Shown here: positions 18,587-29,258 of the stretch, in pieces
Position numbering within the stretch: the stretch's first letter is position 1
Layout: each line of letters begins with the position of its first letter
Origin: Candidatus Colicola faecequi
GTDB taxonomy: Bacteria; Bacteroidota; Bacteroidia; Bacteroidales; Paludibacteraceae
Reading direction: 5' to 3'
Length of the DNA stretch: 32,812 nucleotides
Assembly: GCA_018064985.1 (NCBI GenBank)
Contig: JAGHUE010000166.1
Location: forward strand, 1 to 32,812
Translations under genes and position numbers: made by a program
Notes under the pieces: model-generated
Seen by the model: only the letters and a program-made list of their open reading frames with translations
What the model was told of the DNA's origin: nothing
The model's database searches: none

Positions 18587-20026
18587 ATGCAAAGTCTCAG
18601 TCAACTGTTTTTCCAATATACCGGTGTGCAGCCCGCTCAAGTGGAGCAACTATCCGCATCGGGCAGCAACCGACGCTATTTCCGCCTGACGGCCGAGGGT
18701 CACAGCCTCATCGGAGTGCAGGGCACCTCTGCCGAGGAAAATGCCGCATTCCTTTACATGGCCGATCATTTTCACAAGAAATCGCTCAATGTACCAAAGG
18801 TAGTGGCACGTTCGGAAGACGGCATGCTCTATCTTCAGGAAGACCTCGGCAACACGCTGCTTTTCGATTTTATAGCAGAAGGACGCAAAACAGGCGTGTT
18901 CTGCGAACCGGAAAAAGAAATGCTCCGCAAGACCATGCGAGCATTGGCCCGTTTTCAGGTGGTGGCTGCAGAGGATTTCAACTATAACCACTGCTATCCG
19001 CAACCGGAATTCAACCTCCGCAGCATCAGTTGGGATCTCAACTATTTCAAATATTGCTTTTTGAAAGCAACCGGACTCGATTTTCAGGAAGACAGACTGG
19101 AAACCGACTTCGAGCGACTGGCATTCATCCTGCTCAAGCACAGAATGAACGCTTTTATGTACAGAGACTTTCAGTCGCGCAACGTAATGATAAAAGACGG
19201 AGAGCCGTATTTTATTGATTTTCAAGGAGGAAGACGCGGACCTATTTATTATGACGTAGCCTCATTCCTCTGGCAAGCCAAGGCCAATTTCCACCAGGAT
19301 CTCCGGAACGAACTTATCGAGATCTACCTCGATGAATTGCAGAAATACATGCAAATTGACCGCGAAGAGTTTTATGAGACTCTCCGCCACTTCGTGCTTT
19401 TCCGCACACTTCAGGTATTGGGAGCTTACGGTTTCCGCGGTTATTTTGAGAAGAAACCACATTTCCTGCAGTCGATTCCGTTCGCAATCGAGAACCTGCG
19501 TCAGTTGCTGAAGAGCTGCTCCGATGACTATCCATATCTGATCGAAGTGCTTCACAACATGACCGAAATGAAGCAATTCAAGGAAATTTCCGTAAGGAAA
19601 CCGCTCGTCGTGCGCGTTTATTCCTTCTCGTACAAGAAGGGTATTCCGGCTGATGAATCGGGCAACGGCGGAGGTTTCGTCTTCGACTGCCGCGCTGTGA
19701 ATAACCCGGGCAAATACGAACGCTACAAATACATAACCGGCTTGGAGGAGCCCGTCATCAAGTTCTTGGAAAACGACGGTGAGATTTTCCCATTCCTCGA
19801 TGCGGCCTATTCGCTGGTGGATGCGTCTGTAAAGCGCTACATCGACCGCGGATTCCGCAACCTGATGGTAAGCTTCGGCTGTACCGGCGGTCAGCATCGG
19901 TCGGTTTATTCCGCTGAAAAAATGGCGCATCACATCAACGACAAATACGGTGTGGAGGTTCAGCTGATCCATCGCGAACAAAATATCGAGACTACCCTTC
20001 CCGCTAAAGAGGTGGAGAACAAATAA
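18587..20026 (+). CDS. Aminoglycoside-phosphotransferase-like (AmgK-type) kinase fused to RapZ C-terminal domain
   Basis: N-term NAFMYRDFQSRNVMIKDGEPYFIDFQGGRRGPIYYDVAS (APH catalytic loop); C-term YIDRGFRNLMVSFGCTGGQHRSVYSAEKMAHHI (RapZ-C). Confidence 0.88.
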   Translation: MQSLSQLFFQYTGVQPAQVEQLSASGSNRRYFRLTAEGHSLIGVQGTSAEENAAFLYMADHFHKKSLNVPKVVARSEDGMLYLQEDLGNTLLFDFIAEGRKTGVFCEPEKEMLRKTMRALARFQVVAAEDFNYNHCYPQPEFNLRSISWDLNYFKYCFLKATGLDFQEDRLETDFERLAFILLKHRMNAFMYRDFQSRNVMIKDGEPYFIDFQGGRRGPIYYDVASFLWQAKANFHQDLRNELIEIYLDELQKYMQIDREEFYETLRHFVLFRTLQVLGAYGFRGYFEKKPHFLQSIPFAIENLRQLLKSCSDDYPYLIEVLHNMTEMKQFKEISVRKPLVVRVYSFSYKKGIPADESGNGGGFVFDCRAVNNPGKYERYKYITGLEEPVIKFLENDGEIFPFLDAAYSLVDASVKRYIDRGFRNLMVSFGCTGGQHRSVYSAEKMAHHINDKYGVEVQLIHREQNIETTLPAKEVENK

Positions 20027-20042
20027 CTAAAATTCCGACGCA

Positions 20043-20789
20043 TTGAAAGCGATGATTTTTGCGGCCGGTCTCGGTACGCGACTTAAGCCCATCACAGACA
20101 CCATTCCCAAGGCACTTCTACCCATCGGTGGAAAAACACTGCTCCAACATCAGCTGGAGCGCTTGCGTGATGCCGGTTTCCAAGAAATAGTCATCAATAT
20201 CCACCATTTTCCAGAGCAAATTATCCGGTTCTGCCACGAGCACGACAACTTCGGGCTGAACATCCTTTTTTCCGATGAAACCGAACTTTTGCTGGAGACC
20301 GGAGGCGGGCTGAAGAAGGCAAAAGAGCTGCTGCTTCCGACTGATGAACCGATATTGGTGTGCAACGTTGATATCCTATCAAACATAGATATCCCGAGCC
20401 TCGTAAGTGCGCACAAAGAAGACGCGCTAGCCACTATCGTAGTTTCCGAACGGCAAACACAACGATATTTTCTTTTCAACGAAAAGAACCATCTTTGCGG
20501 TTGGACCAACATCGCCACCGGTGAGGTCCGTCCGGCTTCTTTGGCCGCAGAGCCGGCAGAGAAAGTGCTCGCTTACAGGAAGCTGGCATTTTCGGGCATG
20601 CAGATTGTATCGCCACGCATTTTCAACGTAATGGCTTCATGGCCAGAGAAATTTTCAATAACAAACTTTTATCTCGACGTGCTTCCTAGCGAGCGCATCG
20701 ATGCATTCGTTCCGCAAAACTACCGCATGATGGACATCGGAAAAATAGACCATCTGCACGAAGCGGAACTGTTCGCAGAATCATTATAA
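20043..20789 (+). CDS. Sugar-1-phosphate nucleotidyltransferase, MurU-like
   Basis: MIFAAGLGTRLKPITDTIPKALLPIGGKTLLQHQLERL; 17 bp after the kinase gene; TTG at 20043 or ATG at 20052. Confidence 0.85.
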   Translation: MKAMIFAAGLGTRLKPITDTIPKALLPIGGKTLLQHQLERLRDAGFQEIVINIHHFPEQIIRFCHEHDNFGLNILFSDETELLLETGGGLKKAKELLLPTDEPILVCNVDILSNIDIPSLVSAHKEDALATIVVSERQTQRYFLFNEKNHLCGWTNIATGEVRPASLAAEPAEKVLAYRKLAFSGMQIVSPRIFNVMASWPEKFSITNFYLDVLPSERIDAFVPQNYRMMDIGKIDHLHEAELFAESL

Positions 20790-20798
20790 CTTTCAATC

Positions 20799-21758
20799 GT
20801 GGCATTTGCAGGGGAAATATTAGCGCTCAGCGTAGCCGTCCTGTGGACCATCTCATCCCTCGCATCGGAAGAGGCATCCCGGCACTACGGCTCTATTACG
20901 CTCAACATCGTAAGAATGGCGCAAGCCGTTCTCTTTATCGGACTTACTCTCTGGGTAACGACCGGCAATCCGATGCCGATCGGCACCACCACAGGGGTAT
21001 GGGGATGGTTGGCATTGTCAGCGCTGACCGGCTATATCATCGGCGATTACTTTTTTCTACGCTGCTTCATGCTCATAGGAGCAAGGTGGGGAGAATTGTT
21101 TATGACCATTGCTCCCGTAGCAGCAGCCCTCACGGGATGGATGCTACTGGGCGAACGAATGGGCGGACTGGCTATACTTGGCATGCTTATCACCACAGCC
21201 GGCATTGCCATGTCGGTACTTTCCAAGCCGGAAGGTGAGGGCAAGATAAAAATAAAACTGCCACTCAAGGGCGTCGTTTATGGCATAATAGCCGGTGTAG
21301 GGCAAGGTGTAGGGCTCGTTTTCAGTAAGCAAGGTATGCTGCTCTATCAAGACCAATTAGCAGAACAGGTACAGCACCTGACTGCATTCGACAGTTTCTA
21401 CATGTCATTTGCATCCACGATGATCCGCTGCCTTGTAGCACTCGCCGGCTTCATGATGATGTATGCTTACCAACGTTATCGCAATGAAAAAGGCTGCTTT
21501 GTTCTGAGCAATATTTTTAACAACAAACGCATTTTCTGGTTAGCTACCTTATCCACCATTACCGGACCATTTATCGGTGTAGCCTTATCATTGGCAGCCT
21601 CGCTCTATACCTCCACTGGCATCACCCAAACCATCATGTCGCTTGTACCGGTAATCATACTCTACCCCAGTCACCTGATATTCAAGACTCGGATCACATT
21701 CCTGGAGGTAATCGGTGCTATTATCAGTGTGTTCGGTGTTGCATTGTTTTTTCTGTAA
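20799..21758 (+). CDS. EamA/DMT-superfamily transporter
   Basis: Ten hydrophobic segments in two repeats; APVAAALTGWMLLGERMGGLAILGMLITTAGI. Confidence 0.85.
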   Translation: MAFAGEILALSVAVLWTISSLASEEASRHYGSITLNIVRMAQAVLFIGLTLWVTTGNPMPIGTTTGVWGWLALSALTGYIIGDYFFLRCFMLIGARWGELFMTIAPVAAALTGWMLLGERMGGLAILGMLITTAGIAMSVLSKPEGEGKIKIKLPLKGVVYGIIAGVGQGVGLVFSKQGMLLYQDQLAEQVQHLTAFDSFYMSFASTMIRCLVALAGFMMMYAYQRYRNEKGCFVLSNIFNNKRIFWLATLSTITGPFIGVALSLAASLYTSTGITQTIMSLVPVIILYPSHLIFKTRITFLEVIGAIISVFGVALFFL

Positions 21759-21782
21759 AGAAACTGACATATAGAAACAAAA

Positions 21783-21812
21783 AAAAGGAGCGGCCTTTCG
21801 GTCGCTCCTTTT
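21783..21812. terminator. Bidirectional intrinsic terminator
   Basis: AAAAGGAGCGgCC-tttc-GGtCGCTCCTTTT between convergent genes. Confidence 0.85.
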
Positions 21813-21821
21813 ATATCTCTA

Positions 21822-22775
21822 TCAGCAGATAATCTGCAGCGCATGAGGAAGGCACTCCACCACAAATGGTGTACATGCCTCCACCAATATACCATCCGCC
21901 TCAAACGGAAGCACGTTGAGTTTTTGCCCGCAATGCTTTGAAGAATCCACGTCCGGCACATCCATGACCACTTTCTCCGCCTCGTATTTATGTACGAAAT
22001 CAAGATCCATCAGCTTGCCGTCGAAGATATGCGGAACAGCCTGCAGAATCTGCTTGAGAGTAGGCGTCTTGATAAACATAGCATTGAAAAAACCATCACG
22101 GGGATCGGCCGTCGGATTCTGGCGAATGCCACCACCAGAAAACGGACCGTTGCCTATGTTCATCGTGAAGAGCTTATCGGCCACTTCCAATCCACGATCA
22201 GTAGAAAGACAGAGCATTTGTGACTTGTGACGGCAAACGGCAACTATCAACGCTATTACATAGAGCAAACGATGTGAACCGAAATAATATTTAAGCACAT
22301 GCGTAAGGGCAAGTGTCTTTGAATCAACCCCAAACCCAACCGAATTGATAAAATAGCGACGGCACTCATCACCATTGCGGTGATACGTAAGACAGCCTAC
22401 ATCAATCGGCTGCGGTTTGCCCGAAAAGAATCGATCAAGCGATTTACGATAATTCTTATCCAGATTCCAGAACCGTGCAAAGTCATTGCCGGTACCCCGC
22501 GGCATTATACCGAATCGGATATTCTCCCGATCATCTACCTCGGCCGTCATCAAACCATTGACAGCTTCGGATATCGTACCGTCGCCGCCAAGAATAAGAA
22601 AGTCCCGCACCCCCTGTTCGGCCAGTTCGCGAGCCAATTCGGTAGCATGTCCGGCATACTTAGTTACGCGATAGACATATTCTATCTGCTTCTGCTCAAG
22701 AAGTTCAAATAAATAATAACGCTGACGAAGAAAGGCTTTCTTCCCCGATTTGGGATTAATAATAATGCCTAACAT
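21822..22775 (-). CDS. Diacylglycerol/lipid kinase family protein (YegS/BmrU-like)
   Basis: MLGIIINPKSGKK, DFLILGGDGTISEAVNGL, GIMPRGTGNDFARF; track ORF N-terminus (MIHEGPSPINGEG) is translated terminator. Confidence 0.88.
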   Translation of the reverse strand: MLGIIINPKSGKKAFLRQRYYLFELLEQKQIEYVYRVTKYAGHATELARELAEQGVRDFLILGGDGTISEAVNGLMTAEVDDRENIRFGIMPRGTGNDFARFWNLDKNYRKSLDRFFSGKPQPIDVGCLTYHRNGDECRRYFINSVGFGVDSKTLALTHVLKYYFGSHRLLYVIALIVAVCRHKSQMLCLSTDRGLEVADKLFTMNIGNGPFSGGGIRQNPTADPRDGFFNAMFIKTPTLKQILQAVPHIFDGKLMDLDFVHKYEAEKVVMDVPDVDSSKHCGQKLNVLPFEADGILVEACTPFVVECLPHALQIIC

Positions 22776-22810
22776 GGTAGTTGATAAGAGAAAAATGCTT
22801 ATAAAAAAGT

Positions 22811-22844
22811 GAGGTCCCTCCCCGTTTATCGGAGAGGGACCCTC
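22811..22844 (-). terminator. Intrinsic terminator of the rpmB-rpmG-DUF4295 operon
   Basis: GGTCCCTCcCCgtttatcGGaGAGGGACC; minus strand continues into CACTTTTTT. Confidence 0.75.
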
Positions 22845-22863
22845 ATGTATCAAGCGCTCTTGA

Positions 22864-23019
22864 TTAGTGAGCGAAGAACTCTTTCACGTTGTCGTTAGCA
22901 ACGATTTCCTCCTGGAAGATGTAAGCACCGGTCTTCGGCGACTTAACCATCTTAATGCACTTGGAGTGGTTACGACCTGCGTTACCAGTCTGAAGGGTTG
23001 CGACCGCTTTTTTTGCCAT
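22864..23019 (-). CDS. DUF4295 small protein (51 aa, absent from the ORF track)
   Basis: MAKKAVATLQTGNAGRNHSKCIKMVKSPKTGAYIFQEEIVANDNVKEFFAH; next to rpmG. Confidence 0.85.
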   Translation of the reverse strand: MAKKAVATLQTGNAGRNHSKCIKMVKSPKTGAYIFQEEIVANDNVKEFFAH

Positions 23020-23055
23020 AGTCTATTGTCCTTTCTTTAAAATTAAGATGGGTTA

Positions 23056-23244
23056 TTACTTAATCTCCTTGTGAATAGTATAACGCTTGAGAATCGGGTT
23101 GTACTTCTTCAACTCAAGACGATCAGGAGTGTTCTTGCGGTTCTTGGTAGTCACGTAGCGAGAGGTACCTGGCAGACCGCTGGCCTTCATTTCGGTGCAT
23201 TCGAGGATAACCTGAACGCGAGCTTCTTTAGATTTCTTTGCCAT
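23056..23244 (-). CDS. rpmG: 50S ribosomal protein L33
   Basis: [19 protein letters not shown]...[35 protein letters not shown]. Confidence 0.96.
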   Translation of the reverse strand: MAKKSKEARVQVILECTEMKASGLPGTSRYVTTKNRKNTPDRLELKKYNPILKRYTIHKEIK

Positions 23245-23260
23245 TGTTAAGTCCTCCTAA

Positions 23261-23500
23261 TTATTCGTAAAGGTAACCCTTTTCTGCGGCCTGCTTGAGT
23301 GCTGCGTCCAGGCCCATCTTGTTAATAGTTTTCAGACCAGCTGCACTCACGTTTAAGCTGATCCAGCAATCCTGTTCTACCCAGTAGAACTTCTTGTGGA
23401 AGAGGTTCACATCGAACGTCCTCTTAGTGTGACGCTTCGAGTGAGACACATTGCATCCACCCATGGCTTTCTTGCCGGTAATTTGACAAATCTTTGACAT
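23261..23500 (-). CDS. rpmB: 50S ribosomal protein L28
   Basis: [39 protein letters not shown]. Confidence 0.96.
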   Translation of the reverse strand: MSKICQITGKKAMGGCNVSHSKRHTKRTFDVNLFHKKFYWVEQDCWISLNVSAAGLKTINKMGLDAALKQAAEKGYLYE

Positions 23501-23537
23501 TTTAGTATATATTTTTAATTTTTTAGTTCAAATGGAG

Positions 23538-23579
23538 GCGAACCTGGTTCGCAATCATAGTCGTATGAGAGATTCTCAT
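23538..23579 (-). promoter_or_regulatory. Two hairpins in the rpmB 5' leader
   Basis: GCGAACCaGGTTCGC (23538-23552) and ATGAGAatcTCTCAT (23565-23579). Confidence 0.45.
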
Positions 23580-23671
23580 CCCTCATCAACCAGCTCTAAA
23601 TCGCAGTACATCAATGCATTACACACAATACAGGCGCAAAAAGAGCATAATATTCCATGCCAAAAAGCTTG

Positions 23672-23702
23672 CAAAATTACTATTTTTTTCTGACATGACC
23701 AA
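23672..23702 (-). promoter_or_regulatory. Bacteroidetes-type promoter for rpmB operon
   Basis: Minus strand TTG-N20-TAATTTTG. Confidence 0.8.
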
Positions 23703-23790
23703 ATATTTCTGCATTTTTTTTCATTTTTTCTTTCTTTTTTTTCGGGACTGTTGACCGATTGCAAAATATTTCGTCAATATAACAGCAGAA

Positions 23791-23820
23791 AAGGCGTCCG
23801 AATATTAGTTCGGACGCCTT
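23791..23820 (-). terminator. groEL intrinsic terminator
   Basis: AAGGCGTCCGAA-tattag-TTCGGACGCCTT perfect 12-bp stem. Confidence 0.85.
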
Positions 23821-23838
23821 CTTAAAAACTCATGTCTG

Positions 23839-25476
<1,638 letters not shown>

Positions 25477-25489
25477 TTAGGGTTAATGA

Positions 25490-25765
25490 TTAGCAAATTA
25501 CTGCAAGAACGTCAGACTGACGCATGATCAGGTACTTCTCGCCATCAAGTTCGAGCTCTGTACCGGCATACTTGCCATAGAGTACCTTATCGCCAACTTT
25601 GAGCACCATCTCTTCATCTTTGGTGCCGCAACCGGCGGCCAAAACTTCACCGCGGAGCGGTTTTTCTTTAGCGGAATCAGGAATGATAATACCTGCAATC
25701 GTTTTTTCTTCAGCGGCTTCCGGTTTGATTACAACGCGGTCAGCCAATGGTTTGATGTTAAGCAT
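25490..25765 (-). CDS. groS: Co-chaperonin GroES
   Basis: MLNIKPLADRVVIKPEAAEEKTIAGIIIPDSAKEKPLRGEVLAAG. Confidence 0.97.
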   Translation of the reverse strand: MLNIKPLADRVVIKPEAAEEKTIAGIIIPDSAKEKPLRGEVLAAGCGTKDEEMVLKVGDKVLYGKYAGTELELDGEKYLIMRQSDVLAVIC

Positions 25766-25919
25766 ATCTTTGTGTTTTTAATATTTCTTCATTTATCAGA
25801 GCGGGCATTCGTTTTCGCGATTTTCAATCCGCTCGAATGTAAACTTCCAAACTTTGTGCCAAGTTTCATGTTTTGGACAAATAGACACTTTTCTGCCAAA
25901 ATGTCACAAACATCTTACT

Positions 25920-27146
25920 TCAATGCCGCTTCTGCTCGGCAACACGCTGTATAATGGTAGGCATAATCGTATTACCGGTAGCGTTGAGCAGCGTAGCCGG
26001 CATATCTACAATGGTAGAAATTACCATCAGAAGACCAACAACCGACATGTCGGCACCCAGTACCGAACAAGTGAACAGCTCGCCCGCACCTGCGCCAACC
26101 GGTACAGCACCGACAATAACAGAGGCTATTAAACCCACACCAATAATCAGCAATGCCGCCTGCGGTGTACAGATATCCTGCCCCATCAGAAGCATCACGA
26201 ATGCTGTTTTCATAATGCTGCATATGATCGACCCGAGTTTGAAAAGCTGCGTTCCAAGCGGAATGAGCGATTCAGCCATCTCCTGGGAGGCTCCTAAGTC
26301 CTGCGCACTTCGGATATTGGTAGGCATCGTAGCACTTGAAGATAGTGTTGAAATTGCCATCAGCGAAGGTGCAAGCAAGGCGCGAGGATAGCTCTTCATA
26401 CCTTTCCAGCCGATTGCCATGAATGTCAGCAACGGGTTGACAATAAAATACATCAGCGCACCAATCGCGAGATACAGCGCCATGAAGCGCCCGTAACCTT
26501 TCAGCAGTTCACCCGTTCCTCCGGCCATCATGCCAGCAAAATAGCAGCCCAAACCGATTGGCGCCAGTTTCATCAGGCAGTCCATCATTTTCATAACGAG
26601 CTCGCTGCCCTGCTGCAGCACATGTGCCACGCGATCGGTCGCCATTTGCGAGGCAGCATAGCCCATCAACAATGCTACGACCATCAGCGGAAGCACATGA
26701 CCGATTGAAAGAAGGTCCTGAAAATCAGTCACGGACAACGCCTTGACAATCAGCTCGCCCATCGGAATTTCTCCTTCCGCAGCTGGAGCAGAACTGCCAT
26801 TGAGCGCATCCGTCAACGGGGGATACAGGCACACACCAGCATACGTGATAGCAGAAACGAGCGCCATCACGAATACAACAACTATACCCGACGCAGCCAA
26901 CGTGCGGCCGAGAAGTTTGCGTTGTGACAGATTGCACACCGACGATGCTACAGAGAAAAGCACCATCGGAACAATCAGCACGAACAATGTGTTCATGAAA
27001 ATATCGCCTATCGGCTTCAGATAATCAGCCGATTCCGGCCACAAACCGCCTACCGTACCGCCTATTGCGATACTTACCAGCAGAATGATCGTACTCTTAT
27101 AGTTTTTCCAAATTTCATGCATACTCTTTAGTGTTATAAAGTCCAT
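25920..27146 (-). CDS. Dicarboxylate/amino acid:cation symporter (DAACS family, SstT-like)
   Basis: GDIFMNTLFVLIVPMVLFSVASSV; SLMAISTLSSSATMPTNI; multiple TM segments. Confidence 0.88.
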   Translation of the reverse strand: MDFITLKSMHEIWKNYKSTIILLVSIAIGGTVGGLWPESADYLKPIGDIFMNTLFVLIVPMVLFSVASSVCNLSQRKLLGRTLAASGIVVVFVMALVSAITYAGVCLYPPLTDALNGSSAPAAEGEIPMGELIVKALSVTDFQDLLSIGHVLPLMVVALLMGYAASQMATDRVAHVLQQGSELVMKMMDCLMKLAPIGLGCYFAGMMAGGTGELLKGYGRFMALYLAIGALMYFIVNPLLTFMAIGWKGMKSYPRALLAPSLMAISTLSSSATMPTNIRSAQDLGASQEMAESLIPLGTQLFKLGSIICSIMKTAFVMLLMGQDICTPQAALLIIGVGLIASVIVGAVPVGAGAGELFTCSVLGADMSVVGLLMVISTIVDMPATLLNATGNTIMPTIIQRVAEQKRH

Positions 27147-27174
27147 TAAGGACTTAAAACAAAATTTTGCGGTG

Positions 27175-27205
27175 CAAAATTAATGATTTTTTCCTGAATA
27201 TGCAA
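27175..27205 (-). promoter_or_regulatory. Bacteroidetes-type promoter for the symporter gene
   Basis: Minus strand TTG-N20-TAATTTTG. Confidence 0.8.
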
Positions 27206-27291
27206 ATTTGAACGGACTTTTCACAATTAATTGTCCACCGAAAGCAAGCCATCACCGGGAATCACCCGATGAACAGCCACGCAATATCAAT

Positions 27292-27385
27292 GCGACTTCC
27301 ATGAGACTTCCATGAGACTTCCATGAGACTTTCATGAGACTCCCATTGGTACTACATTAGTACTACATTGGTACTACTGGCGAAG
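27292..27385. repeat. 11-bp tandem array C, two unit families in one register, with GCGACT anchor
   Basis: gcgact|tccatgagact x3|ttcatgagact|cccattggtac|tacattagtac|tacattggtac|tactggcgaag. Confidence 0.95.
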
Positions 27386-27410
27386 TACATGCGTCCTTCG
27401 TCAAAACCGC

Positions 27411-28694
27411 TTACTGCTCCTCTCCCGAGCCGAGCTCCGAAATCATCCAGCCGATAATCGGACGGATGGCACGCGTATCCGGATCTTCATCGAAGCTGAA
27501 AAGGCCGGCATGAAGCGTCAGCTGACGCTCCCTTCCTCCCAGTTCCACATACTTAAGAGGCGCAAGGCTCCGCGAGCAAGCCAGCAGATTGATATCCGCA
27601 TCGGTAAATTCATTCCATTTCACCCGAGCCTCCTCGGGAACATCGCCATAATACGTGAAATATGGATAGAATGCCGTTATCCAGCCGTTGATCTTATCTT
27701 TAGCCGAGGGGAAACCGCAACCGGCAAAGAAATATTCCTCCATCATCTCATCTCGCTGCGCCTGCGTCATGGTGTCGAGATCCACCTCAAACAACTCAGC
27801 CACTTCTTCTATCGTAATAGCCGGCATTGTTTTGTACATCGACCGCCAAAAATCCGGGTCGACATTGCCTTCGGCCGATTCGGCAATCTTTTGAAGCACA
27901 GGTTCCAGCTCGTCTATCCACCAGTCCAGCCCGTAGCGGCGGAGGCGGTTGGCCTTCTCACATATGCGACGCCAATCGGCAGCCGTACCTTCCAGGTAGA
28001 TATCGGGAATACCGCAACCTTCTTCTATTACGTACGAGAAATAGCTCTGCAGGGCCGACATGATGCCTATCTGCGAAGCCACAAGTGCAGTATTACCGGT
28101 CGTACTGAAATCAGCAATGAGCGTCTGAGCAATACTGTCTTTGGTCCAGGCGGAAATGCTGTCAGTAAACTGCGGGAAATAAGGTTCCCAGGCATAGTAA
28201 GCAGAATCTATCAGCCCCGGTTCGCAAAAGATGCGGAGCTCTTTCTGCCCCTCATGTTCTACAAAGAGATGGCGCAGTTCCTCTGCATAATACTTCACGT
28301 GCAAAGCAAACCCCTGCTCTATCGTTAGCCATACCACATCCGGATTGATCACCATCGGATGATGGTTGGCATACGCATAGCGCACACCGTCGATCAGAGG
28401 ATGCTCGCTCCACGTAACACTGTCAGGAAGCGGGCTGTGGCATACTATCCGGCTTCTGCCGCTCATGGTCTGATAGAGGCTATATTCCGAATAGAGATAA
28501 TGCTCCAGCAAAGACTGTACCTCGTATCTGTCCAGCGTATCCACCGGTGCAGGCCTATCCATCAGATGAATCACCCGAACCTCAGAAACCTGCTCACTAT
28601 CGGCAGCGGTTTGCTGATTTGCCGACTGGTTAGCCTGCTTATGGCAAGAGCAGAACAAAAGCAACAATGTAGCGATGTACAGAAGTTTACGCAT
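27411..28694 (-). CDS. DUF4419-like lipoprotein
   Basis: Lipobox LLLFCSC; YANHHPMVINPDVVWLTIEQGFALHV; YGDVPEEARVKWNEFTDADINLLACSRSLAPL. Confidence 0.75.
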   Translation of the reverse strand: MRKLLYIATLLLLFCSCHKQANQSANQQTAADSEQVSEVRVIHLMDRPAPVDTLDRYEVQSLLEHYLYSEYSLYQTMSGRSRIVCHSPLPDSVTWSEHPLIDGVRYAYANHHPMVINPDVVWLTIEQGFALHVKYYAEELRHLFVEHEGQKELRIFCEPGLIDSAYYAWEPYFPQFTDSISAWTKDSIAQTLIADFSTTGNTALVASQIGIMSALQSYFSYVIEEGCGIPDIYLEGTAADWRRICEKANRLRRYGLDWWIDELEPVLQKIAESAEGNVDPDFWRSMYKTMPAITIEEVAELFEVDLDTMTQAQRDEMMEEYFFAGCGFPSAKDKINGWITAFYPYFTYYGDVPEEARVKWNEFTDADINLLACSRSLAPLKYVELGGRERQLTLHAGLFSFDEDPDTRAIRPIIGWMISELGSGEEQ

Positions 28695-28723
28695 AACTAG
28701 AGATATTTATTGGGAAATGTCTG

Positions 28724-28754
28724 CAAAGATACATTATTTTTCTGGAATATACAA
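28724..28754 (-). promoter_or_regulatory. Bacteroidetes-type promoter for the DUF4419 gene
   Basis: Minus strand TTG-N20-TATCTTTG. Confidence 0.8.
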
Positions 28755-28855
28755 CAATAATCACATTTTGAGCAAGAATGTTGTACCACGCCCTTCCTTT
28801 GTCCATCTGCCACATCGCGTCCCCCCACTTTATTTTCGCTATTTCTTGCATATAT

Positions 28856-28876
28856 CATTTTTTTATTGTACCTTTG
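28856..28876 (+). promoter_or_regulatory. Bacteroidetes-type promoter, rightward; implies ~370-nt leader before the surface protein
   Basis: TTG at 28856-28858 followed by TACCTTTG at 28869-28876; core matches the consensus but the stretch reads less cleanly than the other promoters here. Confidence 0.5.
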
Positions 28877-29010
28877 CAACGCAAAGGTCTCGCAACACCG
28901 GCGAATACCTTGCAGACATATTTTAAGGCGTTTACTGACGCTTGTGATTCGATGTTCTGAAACGTAGGAAATTTCAAAACAACTCTTCGAAAGCAAGTCA
29001 TTAGTAGATG

Positions 29011-29082
29011 CCCATGGGTGTATCATACACTCATGCGTACCCTTATTATAGGGTGCGCGTGCGTACGATATACACGCGTGGG
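29011..29082. other. Large imperfect inverted repeat (~72 nt, loop near 29046)
   Basis: cccatgggtgtatcatacactcatgcgtaccc / gggtgcgcgtgcgtacgatatacacgcgtggg. Confidence 0.65.
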
Positions 29083-29258
29083 TTTCTGCATGCTAATTCG
29101 AGAGTTATGGTTTCCTACGACCACAGAACACGGATTGCATTCAGCAACCCGCGTTTTTTTGGATTTTTTTCCCATGTATGCAAAATATAATCTACCACAG
29201 AATGGACGGGATTGCTCTATAGATTCGGATTAACAAAGTTTCATAAAATCGTGTGCAA

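Noticed and set aside
22776-22853. N-terminal extension MIHEGPSPINGEGPHFFISIFLLSTT of the lipid kinase
   Set aside because: Translation of the terminator palindrome; the family starts at MLGIIINPKSGKK.
23538-23600. tRNA-like region (aacctggttcgcaatc)
   Set aside because: No cloverleaf with acceptor and anticodon stems; fits two leader hairpins instead.
29008-29190. 60-aa ORF over the large leader hairpin
   Set aside because: Sequence explained by the inverted repeat; no ribosome-binding context or homology-like pattern.
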